From positions 18,613,127 to 18,677,126 of the forward strand of contig NC_088297.1 in the NCBI RefSeq assembly GCF_032854445.1: 64,000 nucleotides of DNA, read 5' to 3'. The translations under genes and the position numbers were made by a program. The notes beneath the pieces were generated by a model, which saw only the letters and a list, made by a program, of their open reading frames with translations, had not been told where the DNA came from and did no database searches. Of this stretch, positions 34,590 through 47,074 are shown piece after piece; the stretch's first letter is position 1; each line of letters starts with the position of its first letter. The stretch is from Liolophura sinensis (Eukaryota > Mollusca > Polyplacophora > Chitonida > Chitonidae).

Positions 34590-34676
34590 TTATTTATTTA
34601 ATTGGTTTTACGCCCTACTCAAGAATGTTTCACTTATACGACGGCGATTATCAATATGGTGGGAGGAATAGGAGAA
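34590..34676 (-). mobile_element. SINE family A 3' fragment
   Basis: TTTATTTATTTAATTGG, TTTTACGCCCTACTCAAG, TTTCACTTATACGACGGCG and GGTGGGAGGAATA on the + strand; nothing beyond. Confidence 0.75.
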
Positions 34677-34861
34677 TAGTCATTCTAAAGGACTTTCGTT
34701 CAGCATGGTATGCTCAATTTTTCACCCATTTTCCAAAATTGATTAACAATACTGATTAGCACAAATATTTTGAAAAAATGGAAACTCAACAAAGTATCTA
34801 AATTTCTAGACCATTTCATTAATAATAAGATATCTGGTTTAGTTAATAACATGTTATTCTC

Positions 34862-34992
34862 GCCGCAGACGGACGGTCTTTGAGTAGAGAGGTGGCAGGC
34901 TCGAATCCATCTCATTACTGCCGATATGTAGGTGAAATAAGTTTTACGCTGGCGTTAAACACCAGTAAAATAAATAAATAAATAAATAAATA
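34862..34992 (+). mobile_element. Short tRNA-derived SINE with AAAT tail
   Basis: Box B-like CAGGCTCGAATCC is followed within 60 bases by TTTTACGCTGGCGTTAAACA, CCAGTAAAAT and six AAAT repeats. The central domain of families A and B is missing, so it is either an internal deletion or a separate short family. Confidence 0.6.
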
Positions 34993-35589
34993 TTAGCATT
35001 AGGTAAACAGGTTTTGTGTTATAACGGAAATAATGGAACTCAGATGTGAAACCAAGCAAAAACTTTAAAGGGTTGTATCTCTGTCATGGGCTTACCAGAA
35101 TGACTCTGGATTTCTTTTTAAGCCGATTTTCAGAGGCGGAAAGAAAAACGTGAAGGAGACTCTGAATGGGATCTTACCGGTCCATCTAAGAGGTCTCTCC
35201 ACACGAGTGTGTTAGCCAACCGTCCAGAAAAGCCGGTTAGTCCTTGGGGATTCAACAATGGACTACTTCTACTGTCGGATTATTATTCGCGATGGTAAAT
35301 CGCGGAGTGCTCTGACGTCATAAATAGTCCATTGGTTTCCGGTCTCTCGAAACATCCAGACATACATTCATCACGACGTGACTTAAACACTGTGCTTATT
35401 CCTCTCGACGAATCAAGCGGTCAGACAGTCGGTGTAGCTAATCAATCAATCAGCCGGTGAATTTAATATATGTCCATTGACTGAAACACGCTATATTACG
35501 CTAAAATTGAGCACGGGCAAAAACGCCCTCGCTGTTTGATTTAGACATAATTTACTTCCAGATCACATTATCTGTTACAGTTTTTACAC
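34993..35589. other. No recognisable feature
   Basis: No gene or repeat was recognised. Confidence 0.4.
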
Positions 35590-35890
35590 ATGTGCAACAG
35601 CGGACCTTTCACAGTTTTGCAAACTTTTAATATCACATATCACCTTCATATCGCAATATCTGTTCCACTTTTACACACTTGCATATCAAATTATCTGTTA
35701 CAGTTGTACACACTTGCATATCACATGATCTGTTACATATATACACACTTGCATATAACATTATATGTTACAGTTGTACATATGTGCGTATCACACTATC
35801 TGTTACAGTTTTGCACACTGGACTATTTCAGTCTCTGTTAGAATTTTACACACTTGCATGCATATCACACAGCCTGTTACGGTTATATAC
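35590..35890. repeat. 34-35-bp minisatellite
   Basis: CTTGCATATCA-type anchors at 35679, 35713, 35748 and 35783 (TGTGCGTATCA) give spacings 34, 35, 35; the theme is ATCTGTTACAGTTGTACACA. About eight units, less regular at the ends. It is open in several frames, hence false open reading frames. Confidence 0.85.
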
Positions 35891-36610
35891 AGCTGTATAA
35901 TACCATTGTGTTACCACAAAATGTTCTACAATCTGACCGCCATTGTATATGTTACAAATTATTAAATATTTCTTTAATCACTGGAAGTAAAACTGAAGTA
36001 TCTCTGGTCATTTACACAAAAGAAAACCATTACGGCCGACGTTTTACGTTATACCACGTGTCGAAAATCACAAAACCTCAAGGAAGCAATTTGTTCAAAT
36101 CTGTTTATAATTCTATAGAGAGAGGTTGTTAAAATTTTAATATGGTTCCATGGTGAGTCGCGCTGATCCGTGGGTATCATCAAGTGTGACTACCTCGTCA
36201 TTATTTCTCACTCCCTTATGGCCAATCAATCAATCGATCGGAAACAGCCTCGCGTTAAACGTCAAAACCAAACGCCGCTGTCCATTAAGTCCGTATCATT
36301 AAAATTAAAGAGACACACATTTTGAGGTAAAGAAATTTATGATCAAACTTTAAAGTCCCTAAGAGCTTGGTTTATATTGTTTGAACAGTTGACGCCATAG
36401 GTTCTTATAGTGTGTATTGTGAGGAAAATTGACTTGTATTACGTAATGTTTCTTTGCGTTAAAAATATGTAAACGTTATTCAAATTAGGTTTCTGAAGGA
36501 TTACAGAATTAGCGTGTCTAGGAACAAGATTCCAATGATGCCCCGCTACCTCGCCGCTAGTTTGTTTGTAGAATTGCAGTGGCATTTGTTTACTTAAGAT
36601 CTAGTTAAAG
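35891..36610. other. No recognisable feature
   Basis: AT-rich; no gene or repeat was recognised. Confidence 0.4.
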
Positions 36611-36617
36611 GCCAATA

Positions 36618-36765
36618 AGTGGGAAGGTCTGCCAGCAACCTACGGATGGTTGTGGGTTTCCCCCGGGCTGTGCCCGGTTTCCACCCACCATAATGCTGAC
36701 CGCCGTCGTATAAGTGAAATATTCTTGAGTACGGCGTAAAACGCCAATCAAATAAATAAATAAAT
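36618..36765 (+). mobile_element. SINE family A, 3' two-thirds, well preserved
   Basis: GTGGGAAGGTCTGCCAGCAA, GGTTGTGGGTTTCCCCCGGG, CCATAATGCTGACCGCCG, TCGTATAAGTGAAATATTC, GAGTACGGCGTAAAACGCC, then AAATAAATAAAT. Among the least diverged copies. Confidence 0.88.
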
Positions 36766-36769
36766 CTGG

Positions 36770-36870
36770 ATTTCACCCATAATTCGTGTGGCCATTTACC
36801 AAGTATCACACTGGCGTTTCTTCTCCGGTTTTGTTCTCCATGCTGTAAGTTGTTTATTATATTGTATCAC
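36770..36870 (+). repeat. Dispersed repeat R1, part Y end
   Basis: TTCGTGTGGCCATTTACCAA, GTATCACACTGGCGTTTC, CTCCGGTTTTGTTCTCCATG, CTGTAAGTTGTTTATTAT, starting right after a SINE tail. Confidence 0.55.
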
Positions 36871-37684
36871 CGTTCAAAGGGTGTGACTTTAGCAAACTGC
36901 AAACAGGCTATTGACTTGCATTTTGGGAGAACGTTTAGCCTGGATCGTGCGTTAGGCGTCAGATTTTGGTACTGATATGATATTACAGTAAAGTAAAAGT
37001 AATAAGATGCTTAGGTGGGGTGTGGTTGTTCCCAGCATTTTCCCAGATAATGTAAATCTAAAATACCTCGCATTTATAAGCTACCTCATACCCAGCATAA
37101 ATATACTCTTTTTACTTGCATGTCCAACTGTATGTTTTTTCAGGCACGTTTTACCGCTATATATAGCGCCATCACAATTGACCACAGACACGTTCCGCAA
37201 ACAACGCTTAGGGCTTAAGTACATGCACGCAATCCCTAATCAGTCGTTACCATCACAGCCTTTTGGGATTGTTTCTACATCTTGTTCTCGGTCCAAGAAA
37301 TAGTCCTGTTATGTCCTGTTGGCTCGAAAAACTCGCTATAACGGATACTGTACCGAAAGCCGTTATTACGGAAATTGCAACTGATGGGCTCATCCACTGC
37401 TGCTTCAAACGTCTGTGTACCTTTCTTTAAGGTTTGTAACATAAGGCCCTCGGGAAATCTAAAACAGCTGGTTACATGGAGAGCAAGATCGGCAATCTAT
37501 TTATCTATAGTGTATGCTGCGTAAGACAAGGGTTCTATTTTAAGCAACGTGACAGACAAACAAACCGGTACATGCTGCTGAACGAACGCTTCTGTATATC
37601 TGCGCAGTCCAAGGAGCGCAATCACCATTTGCTATATCAAGTAACAATGGCATAATGCGGTTGATTTTGTTCTAATTGTTGTAC
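36871..37684. other. No gene identified
   Basis: A 98-codon frame at 37007-37303 (+) shows no domain. Confidence 0.4.
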
Positions 37685-37686
37685 TT

Positions 37687-37946
37687 CATTTATCTGATTG
37701 GTGTTTTACGCCGTACTTAAGACTATTTCACTTATACCACTGCGGGTAGCATTATGAAGGGAAGAAACCGGGCAAACCACTGGCAAACCCACGACCATCC
37801 ACAGTTTGCTGGAAGACATTCCCACGTACAGCCTTATAGGAACCCAGCATGAACTGGACTTGAACTCACAGTGACCGCATTGGTGAGAAGTTCCTGGGTC
37901 ATTGCGCCAAGCTGGCGAACTAACCACCTCGGCTACGGAGACCCCT
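37687..37946 (-). mobile_element. SINE family A, full length
   Basis: On +: CATTTATCTGATTGGTG, TTTTACGCCGTACTTAAGA, GACCATCCACAGTTTGCTGG, GAACTGGACTTGAACTCACA (box B), CCGCATTGGTGAGAAG, and a CTCGGCTACGGAGACCCC head end. Flanking duplication is at most a few bases (TACTT). Confidence 0.9.
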
Positions 37947-38023
37947 ACTTGCTTTAAGAAGCCATGTATAGCACTTTAGTAACATCTAACGCTTAACATG
38001 TGTCCTTATTTTTTTAGTACACG

Positions 38024-38026
<3 letters not shown>

Positions 38027-38099
<73 letters not shown>
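38027..38099. repeat. TA microsatellite
   Basis: About 36 uninterrupted TA units. Confidence 0.95.
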
Positions 38100-38102
<3 letters not shown>

Positions 38103-38901
38103 TTCATTTTATAAACATATGAAGTATTTTGCGAATACTTACATTTGTTTTGTAAAATGCAATTATTGATGCATAAACGGGGTGATTTAAATTTTTCAAT
38201 ATGTATGATCAACATTATGAAGATGATGGATAAATATGTTTAAGTATGTTACATTTATAATCAAACATTAAGCACGTTTGTTATCGGTTGCAAAGAGATG
38301 TTTATCACATCTGTTTTTCCAGTGAACCTACTTACTGGGATATTGATAAAAATGTGTGATTGGCTTCATTTTCCGTTGCTTTGCTATCCTGTCTTGTAAG
38401 GTTTCATATTTTTGATTTCATTTTCTACGTGAATGGAATTTCGTAGTCGAAAACCTGTACCTCTGAAAATCAATCCTTTAGTCCACTGACAGAACATTGA
38501 TTTAGGAAAATTCCATTCTTCCTGGCTATTCTCAGAATTGATGTCTCTCTGCTTTATTTCCAAGATGAGTTTGTGGCCATCGCAGTCTGTTGGATGGTTT
38601 CCAGACAGACTTGTAGACAATTTGTCCCGTTATTGGGTTTAATAATTCCTTAATTATATATGTCTATGTTTATTCCATTGAATCATTCCATCATTATATT
38701 ACTAGATGTTTTTTGCTTGGTAGATTGAAAAATAAATGGAGACAATGAAATTGTTTCTTACATATCAGGGCAAGAAATAGATGACGGTATGTACGATAAC
38801 ATAAGAGCCTGATTTTGGTACATGTACATCGTGATGTGGTACATGGAGTATTAAGGTTGGGGAAAGTTTACGGCGTTATTATCGCATTACCACTATGATT
38901 A
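38100..38901. other. No recognisable feature
   Basis: AT-rich; a 78-codon frame at 38384-38620 (-) has no domain. Confidence 0.4.
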
Positions 38902-39033
38902 TGTATTTAATTGATTCGTGTTTTTACGCTGTAATCAAGAATATTTTATTTATACATTGGCAGCCAGCATTATGGTGGTAGGAAACCGGACAGGGCCCGC
39001 GCGTGTTTGTGTGTGCGTGTGTGTGTGTGTGGT
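38902..39033 (-). mobile_element. SINE family A fragment ending in a TG microsatellite
   Basis: On +: TATTTAATTGATTCGTG, TCAAGAATATTTTATTTATA, CAGCATTATGGTGGTAGGAA, CCGGACAGGGCCCG, at which point (TG)n begins (39000-39033) and SINE similarity ends. Confidence 0.75.
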
Positions 39034-42004
39034 TGTCGGGGTGAGGATGTAGTTGTTGGGGTGGAGGTATTGCACGACTCTCCGCAGGGCAATGTCATAA
39101 TAAAGTGAAGGGTAAACCACAAGTAAACTGTTTTAGACAAATAATGGCTACCTTTAAAGAGTATTAACTGTCGGTATCCAGTACGTATATTATACACCGA
39201 TTCTCAGTCCAGGATCCCAGAGCTATGGTCGGAGATATCTTTAGTAAATTACTACACAACGAAAGCTCGGCTTCCATTACTACACAACGAAAGCTATATT
39301 CAAATATGGCCGTTCCTATGGCTGGTTATGTCACCTATCTGACCTTAATGCTGTGACTTTTTGTGCTTAGCATAACGTCAAATTTGACATTTCTTATTTG
39401 TCACTTTGGGAGTAATTTTTGTTTAAATATGAAAATTATATTATGAAGCATGTATCTTTTTGAAATTTAAAGTAAATGTAAATGTAGATGTGTGCTGGTG
39501 GCATTGTTTTCATCGTAGCACACACATCTGGTGGCTCTATTTGCTGTTACCCACAATGCATTTATTGGTACTTTGTGCGTGTCTAATTATTCATTGTTCA
39601 TGTTTGTACCATGTTTGCATCTTTGATTTGGACTAAATGGCCAAATTCTGCACCTTAGGCTTAGTATAGTAACCACGACAAAGAGACAGAAAGCGGAGAC
39701 GAACTCCTGTCCGCATTACCTGGAAAACTCCTGACTTATTGCCCTTAAAATGTAAGCCAAAACTGGAATCGAAGACTGTATCATCGGTGACTTGCTAGTG
39801 ATCTGAAAGGACGCAATCTTCAGGCCAGTGAGATCCTGTGTGCTATTAAATCGCTGTTTCTTTTTTTTAAATGTCGCTGTCATTATATTCACGCTGTATA
39901 CTTCTCAAAGGTAAGCTTATTATGTAGGCCTCACAACGGCGGTCATGATGTCAGGCCTCTAAGCATGAGGCGCCGTGTTGGAGGATGTTTTGTAGTCTCC
40001 GTTAACCTAGATCCGTCACAAAGTTTGTTAGTCTGGCATCGAGCACCAATGAATCTACCAATCAGGTCAGCGATATGTCAGATCTTCCGTCTGATAAATC
40101 TGCCTGCCTCCCCATCAATCCGCCTGCTGGAGCCGAGGATATGATTAAGTAACTCACCTCAAACCGTAAGAAGTCTGACAAATCTTTGATAACGGTGAAA
40201 CAACATCAATTTTCTTCGTAGCGCTGCATTCCCGCGGAAACCAAAAATATATCCGCAATACCATGTTTTTATTTCGACTCTAGAGGTTTGTAAGTAACAG
40301 AGTAATTAGGTTTGTTTGGCTCCTGCGTAACATCCATCTGTCGCATCCGTCCATATTGTTGACCGTTATGTCACGGAAGGTGTCGAGTCAAAAACACCAA
40401 CCATGACCCTTAATCAAATGATAAGCAACTGATAGCGTGTCCCGTGTAGTGTATTCTATCGACAGCATCTGTCCACAGTCAACTGACATTATGTCCTTCG
40501 TGGTGTTCTCGGAACACCAAACCGTCGTTTTAGAACTTCGCCTGAGATTGAACCCTTCCCCGAGTAGCACATTGTAGACAAGATGGCAAAACAATCAGTC
40601 ATTGATGAATTGTAGGTTGTTCTCTTGTTCGAGAAGCAAGTTGGGGACTCGTCTAAAATTCCTATTCTTTTCGCGCATGAAAACAACAAAAAATGGAAGA
40701 ACTAAATAATAAAGAATTGCAGTTGGGCCCCTAGTCAGAATACTGTGGTTAAGCTAAGCGCAAGATTCCTCTTGCAACAAAGAATCATTGTTGTTATCTG
40801 ACAGACGGAGATAGTGTTGAAATCGACACAAAACGTAAGGCAAGCACAACCAAACACTACGCCACAGTAGCATGGGACCCGCCTCAACACCTTACCCAAC
40901 ATGTGGGTTTTCTTTCTTACATTTTACTTTGAGAACTGCATGCTGCTTGTTATGGATGGTTATTTTGGATCTGGGTGTTGGGGATCATCGACGTGGAAAA
41001 TTCCTTCATGGTCCATGAGCACTTTACGAAAGAGGGGCTTCACACTTACATTGCCATAGCCAATGACACGTAACTGCGTTTGATAAGTGTTGGTTTAAAC
41101 AAATGGACACCACGCGGGGTTGAACTCGCAGCAAGTGGTCAGCAAATGGTCTTGTTGTGTTGACTAGGAACGCCTTGTGCGAGCCTTGTATAGGAACTAT
41201 AAAAAAGTTAGACTGGATGGATAACCATTGTTATCTGCTAAAAGCTGTTAATTCTTTCAGTCTTCCTCTGAAGAAGTCCCACAAAGCTATTTAATTTACT
41301 GCGAAATCCCTTATCTCCTTAAACAAAACATGGTTCCGAACAAAAATAAGCCAAGTGTATATGAACTCTTCACAAAAACTCACCGTTATTCCTCTTACCG
41401 TTAAATCCTGATAAAAAAGAAGAGAAATAAAATAAAATACTGCAAAGAGCTATGTTGCAATTCAGTGACGTCTGAAGATATTTGTGCAATTGGTAGTTTT
41501 TGCTTTCTTTTGCTACTGCCGTATTCTTTTGATGGATAATGGTCTTTACAGAATAAGACTGATGGACTTCTCTGAGCCCAAAGCCTTAACCGACAGCCCT
41601 TAACTCTTATCTTGAGTCCCCGATGGAAGTGGAAGTTTATTCCGTGATCGGACTAATGGAGTTTATCGTGCGCCAGTCGGTGTGTGTGATATTCCACCGA
41701 AATTCGGGACAGAGAAGCCTCTGAAATCAGTGTACCTATCTTTCACATACAAATTTCACCAGAAGCCGTCTAAAAGCTTTATGGCTATTTCTCGAGAAGG
41801 ACTTTTTCGTGTTTGTTTGAAAGAAATCGGCAGTTCCGTCTGAGCTTTATTCGACAAGATTATCTCAAAGGCTTAACTCCAATGTCCGTGTCAAGTCCTC
41901 TGGCTATACACTTTGGAACTTTGAGCAGTTTTTGTGTTGCAGTCAATCAATCAGCTACTGGGGTGAATTATTTCGATTTAGATGCAAACCTAGGGACTTG
42001 ACGT
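39034..42004. other. No gene identified
   Basis: ATTACTACACAACGAAAGCT occurs twice in tandem near 39248-39294. A box B-like remnant lies near 41100-41180. No open frame longer than about 70 codons and no domains. Confidence 0.4.
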
Positions 42005-42115
42005 CACCATTACAGGCTGTTAATTCTTTTGGAAGGTTACGCGCGACCATTTGGTAATTATCGCATTATCGTTACTGGTATGGATTTACTCTCCCTACTG
42101 TTCAGTTCCAGGTTA
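42005..42115 (+). repeat. Dispersed repeat R1, part Y
   Basis: GGTTACGCGCGACCATTTGG, TAATTATCGCATTATCGTTA, TGGATTTACTCTCCCTACTG, in R1 order. Confidence 0.5.
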
Positions 42116-43498
42116 CATTCTTATGTATGGCAAATAACCAAGGCAACCACAACCATATATCATATACCACCGTATGTCTCGAAAAATCGAATGGCACGCG
42201 TCCCTGGATAAGCGCACACAGTCTGCATGTCTACTAGAACTCCAATTTCAGTGCGTGTGTTCGCGCCAAGCAATCGGGTGGTACAGCAATCCTGTCAACC
42301 TGTATTTGATTAAGGCACCTCAAACTAAATTTGTCTTAATAGGACCGTGTCCGTAAGCTATATTGAGCTGTCCTTTGAAGATTTCTCACTGCTCCTGAGA
42401 AAGGTTTCGAGGATGTAATCTAAAGCATGAACCCTGAACCACTCTGAGAGATATTAGGATGCTTAGCGATAACTGTGATCCTCGCGACTTCAATTCTGTA
42501 TATCTCCTTGTCAGCACCGATACAGATGAAACATGCAGCAAAGCGAGCTAATCTCAAGCAGCTACCACACTACAGGAATTGGTATCTGGTCAAACGCAGA
42601 GCTTCAAAGACCATGTGCTTCGATAATACGGTTAAAGTGATTGTGTTTGTATTTCAATCGCACAGCCCATTTTTGAATTAACTGTGTTTATTATTGTAGT
42701 CTATTTCTTTTAGCCAGTCGCCTATGTTCAACTTTCTGTAAAATCAGTCATACTCGCTTCCAAAATTGCATTTCGTTAGCGACACGTAACAATACAAACT
42801 CTTCACATTGGTATGCCGGGCGTCCATATTTACAAAGAAAATGCAGTTAGAATAATTCATAATGATAATCTCCGTACGCTTAGTTTCGACGCCAATAACT
42901 CATGGCCTCGGGGGACGTTATAATTATCCAAAAAGAAGCTGCATTCTGGACAATGGGAGTGGCGAGTCCTTTGTTTTACAATGACTGCACAAACAAGCGC
43001 TTAGAACAAACTCCATGCAATAACACAGCCAACACATCTGTCTCTGCGAATAGACTTCATCGCTTCAAATATAGCAGTGTCAGAAACACGGTTTACAGTA
43101 TAGCAGTTTAGGTAACTGATCTCGCCTTCCTTTAAATCATATCGAACTCCGCCCAATACACAGCATGCCACGAGTTTTTTAATAATTGTGACGTCACCAA
43201 AGGCAATGGGTTCTTGTCGTCGAAACCGAGCTTATGGACTTTAACAGTGTGAATTATAAAGTGTTATAAATGCATTTTCCTTGCAAGAACTTCCTTGCAA
43301 ACATATTCATGTGTAGAGCTTGTGCTGTTAAGTGTCACTGACTAAACACAACTTTGTTGGCGAGAATGACCATTTCGTGAAAACAGGTCAACAAATCATA
43401 TTTCAACTCTTGCATGTTATCAACGTAAATCATTACTGTCGCATCATTCGTTTAGAGTAACTCGCATGTCCGTACTATAAACAGCAATACAGATTGTG
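42116..43498. other. No gene identified
   Basis: Several 60-70-codon frames without domains. No repeats were recognised. Confidence 0.4.
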
Positions 43499-43760
43499 CA
43501 TTTATTTGATTGGAGTTTCAGCCCTTACTCAAGAATATTTTACACATACGACGGCGGCCAACATTATGGCTGAGAAGGGGAGTGGGTGGTGAATCTGGCA
43601 GATGCCTGGGGGAAACGCATGACCTTACTCAGGTTCCTGCCGGACCTTAACGTACGACCGGAAACGAAGTCAGCCTGAGCTGAACTTGAACTCTCAGCGA
43701 ACTGGTATTTGCAGGACGCTCTTGTTGTGTTAGCACGCTAACCATTAGTTCATGGCAGCC
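43499..43760 (-). mobile_element. SINE family A, full length but diverged
   Basis: On +: CATTTATTTGATTGGAG, ACTCAAGAATATTTTACACA, GACGGCGGCCAACATTATGG, an extra AGAAGGGGAGTGGGTGG insertion, GAACTTGAACTCTCAGCG (box B), and head end CTAACCATTAGTTCATGGC. Confidence 0.85.
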
Positions 43761-43869
43761 ACGATAACGATAAGCGTGTAACTGTTACCAGCTCAATTTA
43801 TGTGCAATCATTTTACAATGCAATTAACTTGTCCCATGACATGTTTTTTGGGGGAGGGCGGATAAAAAA

Positions 43870-44165
43870 TCAGTACTAAACCCTAAATGAGGTAGAAATG
43901 TGGCAGTGGCCCGAAATACTACAACACAGAGAGGAATATGAGACCAGCGACGAAAGTTTGATAGTTGACAAATAATCACATGTAAGCGGCGAAATACGAC
44001 GTCTTCTTAATTTATCTCAGTTAAGGTTTTATTTTAACTGCTAATGTACGTACACTAAATACCTTCAACTTGAACACCCGGTATCACAAGCGGAAAAACA
44101 GAATGTAATTAAGAAGTACAATTTGATTAAAGATGTACAGCATAGTAATTAGACGAAACTGGTGT
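43870..44165 (-). repeat. Dispersed repeat R1, long copy
   Basis: On +: CCAGCGACGAAAGTTTGATA, GTTGACAAATAATCACATG, ATTTATCTCAGTTAAGGTTT, TATTTTAACTGCTAATGTAC. A forward-looking ACTAAACCCTAAATGAGGTA precedes it, so part is inverted or a second fragment. Confidence 0.55.
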
Positions 44166-44191
44166 AGATAAACTCTAAATTCTCTTGAACT

Positions 44192-44503
44192 TTCCGTAGC
44201 CTGGTGGTTAGCATACTAGTGCAGGCGAATTGCGTAGTAGCTTCTCGCCTTTAATGTCGCTGTGAGTTCAAGTACAACTAAAGCTGGTTTACTCTGCGGT
44301 CCCCCCCGGGGGAAGGCTTTCCAGCATCTTGCACATGGTTGTTTATCTCCCCCAGTCTCTGTACAGTTGCCTCCCACAAGAATATAATTGTTAAGTACGA
44401 AGTTAAACCCCAAGCACGCACGCACAAGAATGCTGCCGGCCGTCGTATAAGTGAAATATTTGTGAGTACGGCGTAAATCATCAAATAAATAAATAAATAA
44501 AAA
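44192..44503 (+). mobile_element. SINE family A carrying a family D tail insert
   Basis: Head (CTGGTGGTTAGCATACTAG, box B GAGTTCAAGTAC), centre ending GTTGCCTCCCACAAGAATA, then about 50 foreign bases including TTGTTAAGTACGAAGTTAAA and CCCCAAGCACGCACGCAC (family D 3' end and tail), then AAGAATGCTGCCGGCCGTCG and the usual family A 3' domain and tail. Confidence 0.75.
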
Positions 44504-44574
44504 TGTTTTGTTATCTTCGCAATTAATAAACGAGAACTTGCAAACAAAAGGGTTAAGACATCGGGGATGCTATG

Positions 44575-44655
44575 TTCACCATGATATACCACTTGCCAAC
44601 CATCACAGCACTGGTTTTACTCTTGATATCATGTAACATTATTTATTATCGTCGC
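44575..44655 (+). repeat. Dispersed repeat R1, short part Y fragment
   Basis: CCACTTGCCAACCATCACAG, CTGGTTTTACTCTTGATATC. Confidence 0.4.
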
Positions 44656-46884
44656 TGGTTTGATTCATTTTGCCACAAATGCCCTGGTTGGTTCCTATTA
44701 CCAAGAGAAAACAAAATTTCCCACTGAAGGATGTGAACTCATGTCTGTGGAGTGATGAGTGGTTAAGACTAAATGCCTTTACACACGCATACAAACATAT
44801 AGCGTCTTTATCTCGCCGACCACTGGGGGACTTTTGCGAAACACTTACGCACACATTCCAGACTTGTTACGGAAAGATTACCTGAGAAACGAGGTGTTGT
44901 GTTATTTGACCCAACAGGAATTCGTCACCCCCTCTTCCCCTCCCCTTTTACTCTATATACCGGTTACCACTGTGGCAGCGTGGCTCGATTGTGTTAAACA
45001 GTATCACCTGTGGACGACGGCAGACCGCGTCGAGGGAAGATAAACATCCCACCTTTCCCACTCATTACCGTTACTTTGTGGATTTGCTTCGCTACCAGGT
45101 CTGTTGCCCCTGGGACCAACAATCACCGATGCTGCACCAGCCCCTAGTCTAAACATTGGAAGCGAAGTTTTCTAACCGTTTTGTTTCTTGTTCAATTTTT
45201 TTTTTTGATATCTTAACAACTGTTCTGGTGAGGAAAGACAAACACGCCTGGAATTACACACAGCTGTGTAAAGGGTATAATATTATTGTAAGCGATGATA
45301 CGTTGTAATCGTACTCGTTATACGGCAAGTGTGCGGAATCTATGGAAAACAATAAGGGCCAAATGTACATCACATGCTAACAGAAAAATCGTTGCTGAAC
45401 GTGTGTTTGCTGCCATTTAAGTCTTTACCTCTTTACACGCCTCGTGCAACCCGTTTTCGTCTATTATGCTAGTTGTTGATTTGACTATAATTTAACGACA
45501 TGCTCAGTCATAGCCGTTGTTCTTATTTATTAGCTTGATGATTAACATCAGGCATTTTTCACTTCCGTCATGGCGGTGAAGTTTATGGGTATAAGAAACC
45601 GGCTACCTGAGTAAACCACCGACCTTTGGCAAACTACTGACGGCTTTTCCATGGGGAGTGGGGTCGATAAATCGCACTGTATTGCCAGCTGGAAGACAAG
45701 TGGTTTTCATTGACCGTTAAAATACACAAAGGGATATACGAGGGTGGTCGATAGGTTATTGTAAACAACGGTGGCCCCCTCAAATAATGAGATCAGCAAC
45801 AAATTCAACAAAAATCCGCGCCTATTGTTTTGATTTTAAAACATTGTTTTAAAACTATCCTCTGTCGACATGGAAACAACGGAGATTATAGATGATGGAT
45901 TAAATATTACAGTTGGGACATTGAAGAGATGCAGAATCGACACTGACTGGCCTGTAGTGTAGATTGGATTTGCTGGATTAAAGCCCACAGCCTTAGTCCC
46001 GCTCGAATAAACCCACAGTATCCAACATTCTTCTTACCCGAGGCTTAGCTTGGATTTGCTTTCCCATGAAACCAACCAATCGGAGAAAATTCTGTATCTT
46101 TTTAATTATACCTTTACGCGAATTAGCAATCTGGATTACTACACAAATACGGATAATCAGTACAATTGTATCCCCTAATTACTGATGCTACAATGGAATA
46201 ACATAAAGGCACTCAGCTGTGTTAAAGCTTGTAAATTGCGGTATCAGCCGATGATGCGTGTAGGTCTACTTCTCCTGGAGCAGTTTTACAATTTTTACCC
46301 ATGAAGCGTAAGCAAAACTCCACTTGTTTTTCAGCATCACCCAGCCCTCATCTCGATCCGAAGAGAGCAGTTTTCTCGCTTAAAGCAGTATTTTGCAGTT
46401 TGTTTGAGTGATTTGTAAACTATGTGCTAACTACCAGGCTCATGTTAAAGCAATGGATAGGTTTTCTTGGAGCATTCTTACGCTGAAAATGTCTTATCCA
46501 GCTGCGTATTTGGGTTGTTCGTGTTGCTTATCCAGCCCTCCCTCTGCCTCCCCAGCGGATCTCACACCTGAGAGGAGCTCAATACCCAGTTTGGCTCCTT
46601 AAACATACGCCTCGGTCTACAACAAGGCTATCAGTCTGACAGTCAAGATAACATTCATATTAACAAGGCCTTGGGCTTCCGAATATGTTCAAATCTACTT
46701 GATGTCACCTTGTATCATTTGCTTGTCTCGGGTCTGAATTTTTAAACACACTTTAACAGCGTATAACTGTACATTGAATTTAATGTGTTCTGGACCACGT
46801 ATACATTTCTTATAGAGCCAGTGTGGGGTAGGGGTCACTGGCCTAGGCGTTATTGCGTCCCGAAGTCTCGCAACAATACAATAG
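44656..46884. other. No gene; one SINE trace
   Basis: 45525-45665 holds a diverged family B fragment on the - strand (CATTTTTCACTTCCGTCATGG, CCACCGACCTTTGGCAAAC on +). The rest shows no feature. Confidence 0.4.
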
Positions 46885-46887
46885 CTA

Positions 46888-47074
46888 GAGTTCAAGCCCA
46901 GCTCATGCTGGCTCCCTCCGGCCTTATATGGGAAGATTTTCCAATAACCTACAGATGGTCGCGGCTTTCGCCCTGGTTCTACCCAGATTCCTCGCACCAT
47001 AATGCTGTCCGTCGTCGTTTAAGTGAAATATTCTTGAATGGGACGTAAAACGTGAGTCAAATAAATACATAAAT
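46888..47074 (+). mobile_element. SINE family A copy
   Basis: Box B GAGTTCAAGCCC, AGCTCATGCTGGCTCCC, GGTCGCGGCTTTCGCCC, GCACCATAATGCTG, AAGTGAAATATTCTTGAATG and an AAATAAATACATAAAT tail. Confidence 0.85.

Noticed and set aside
37925-37946. GGCTACGGAGAC read as part of a potassium-channel selectivity filter exon
   Set aside because: It is the tRNA-like head end of a family A SINE; the neighbouring residues do not match a pore.
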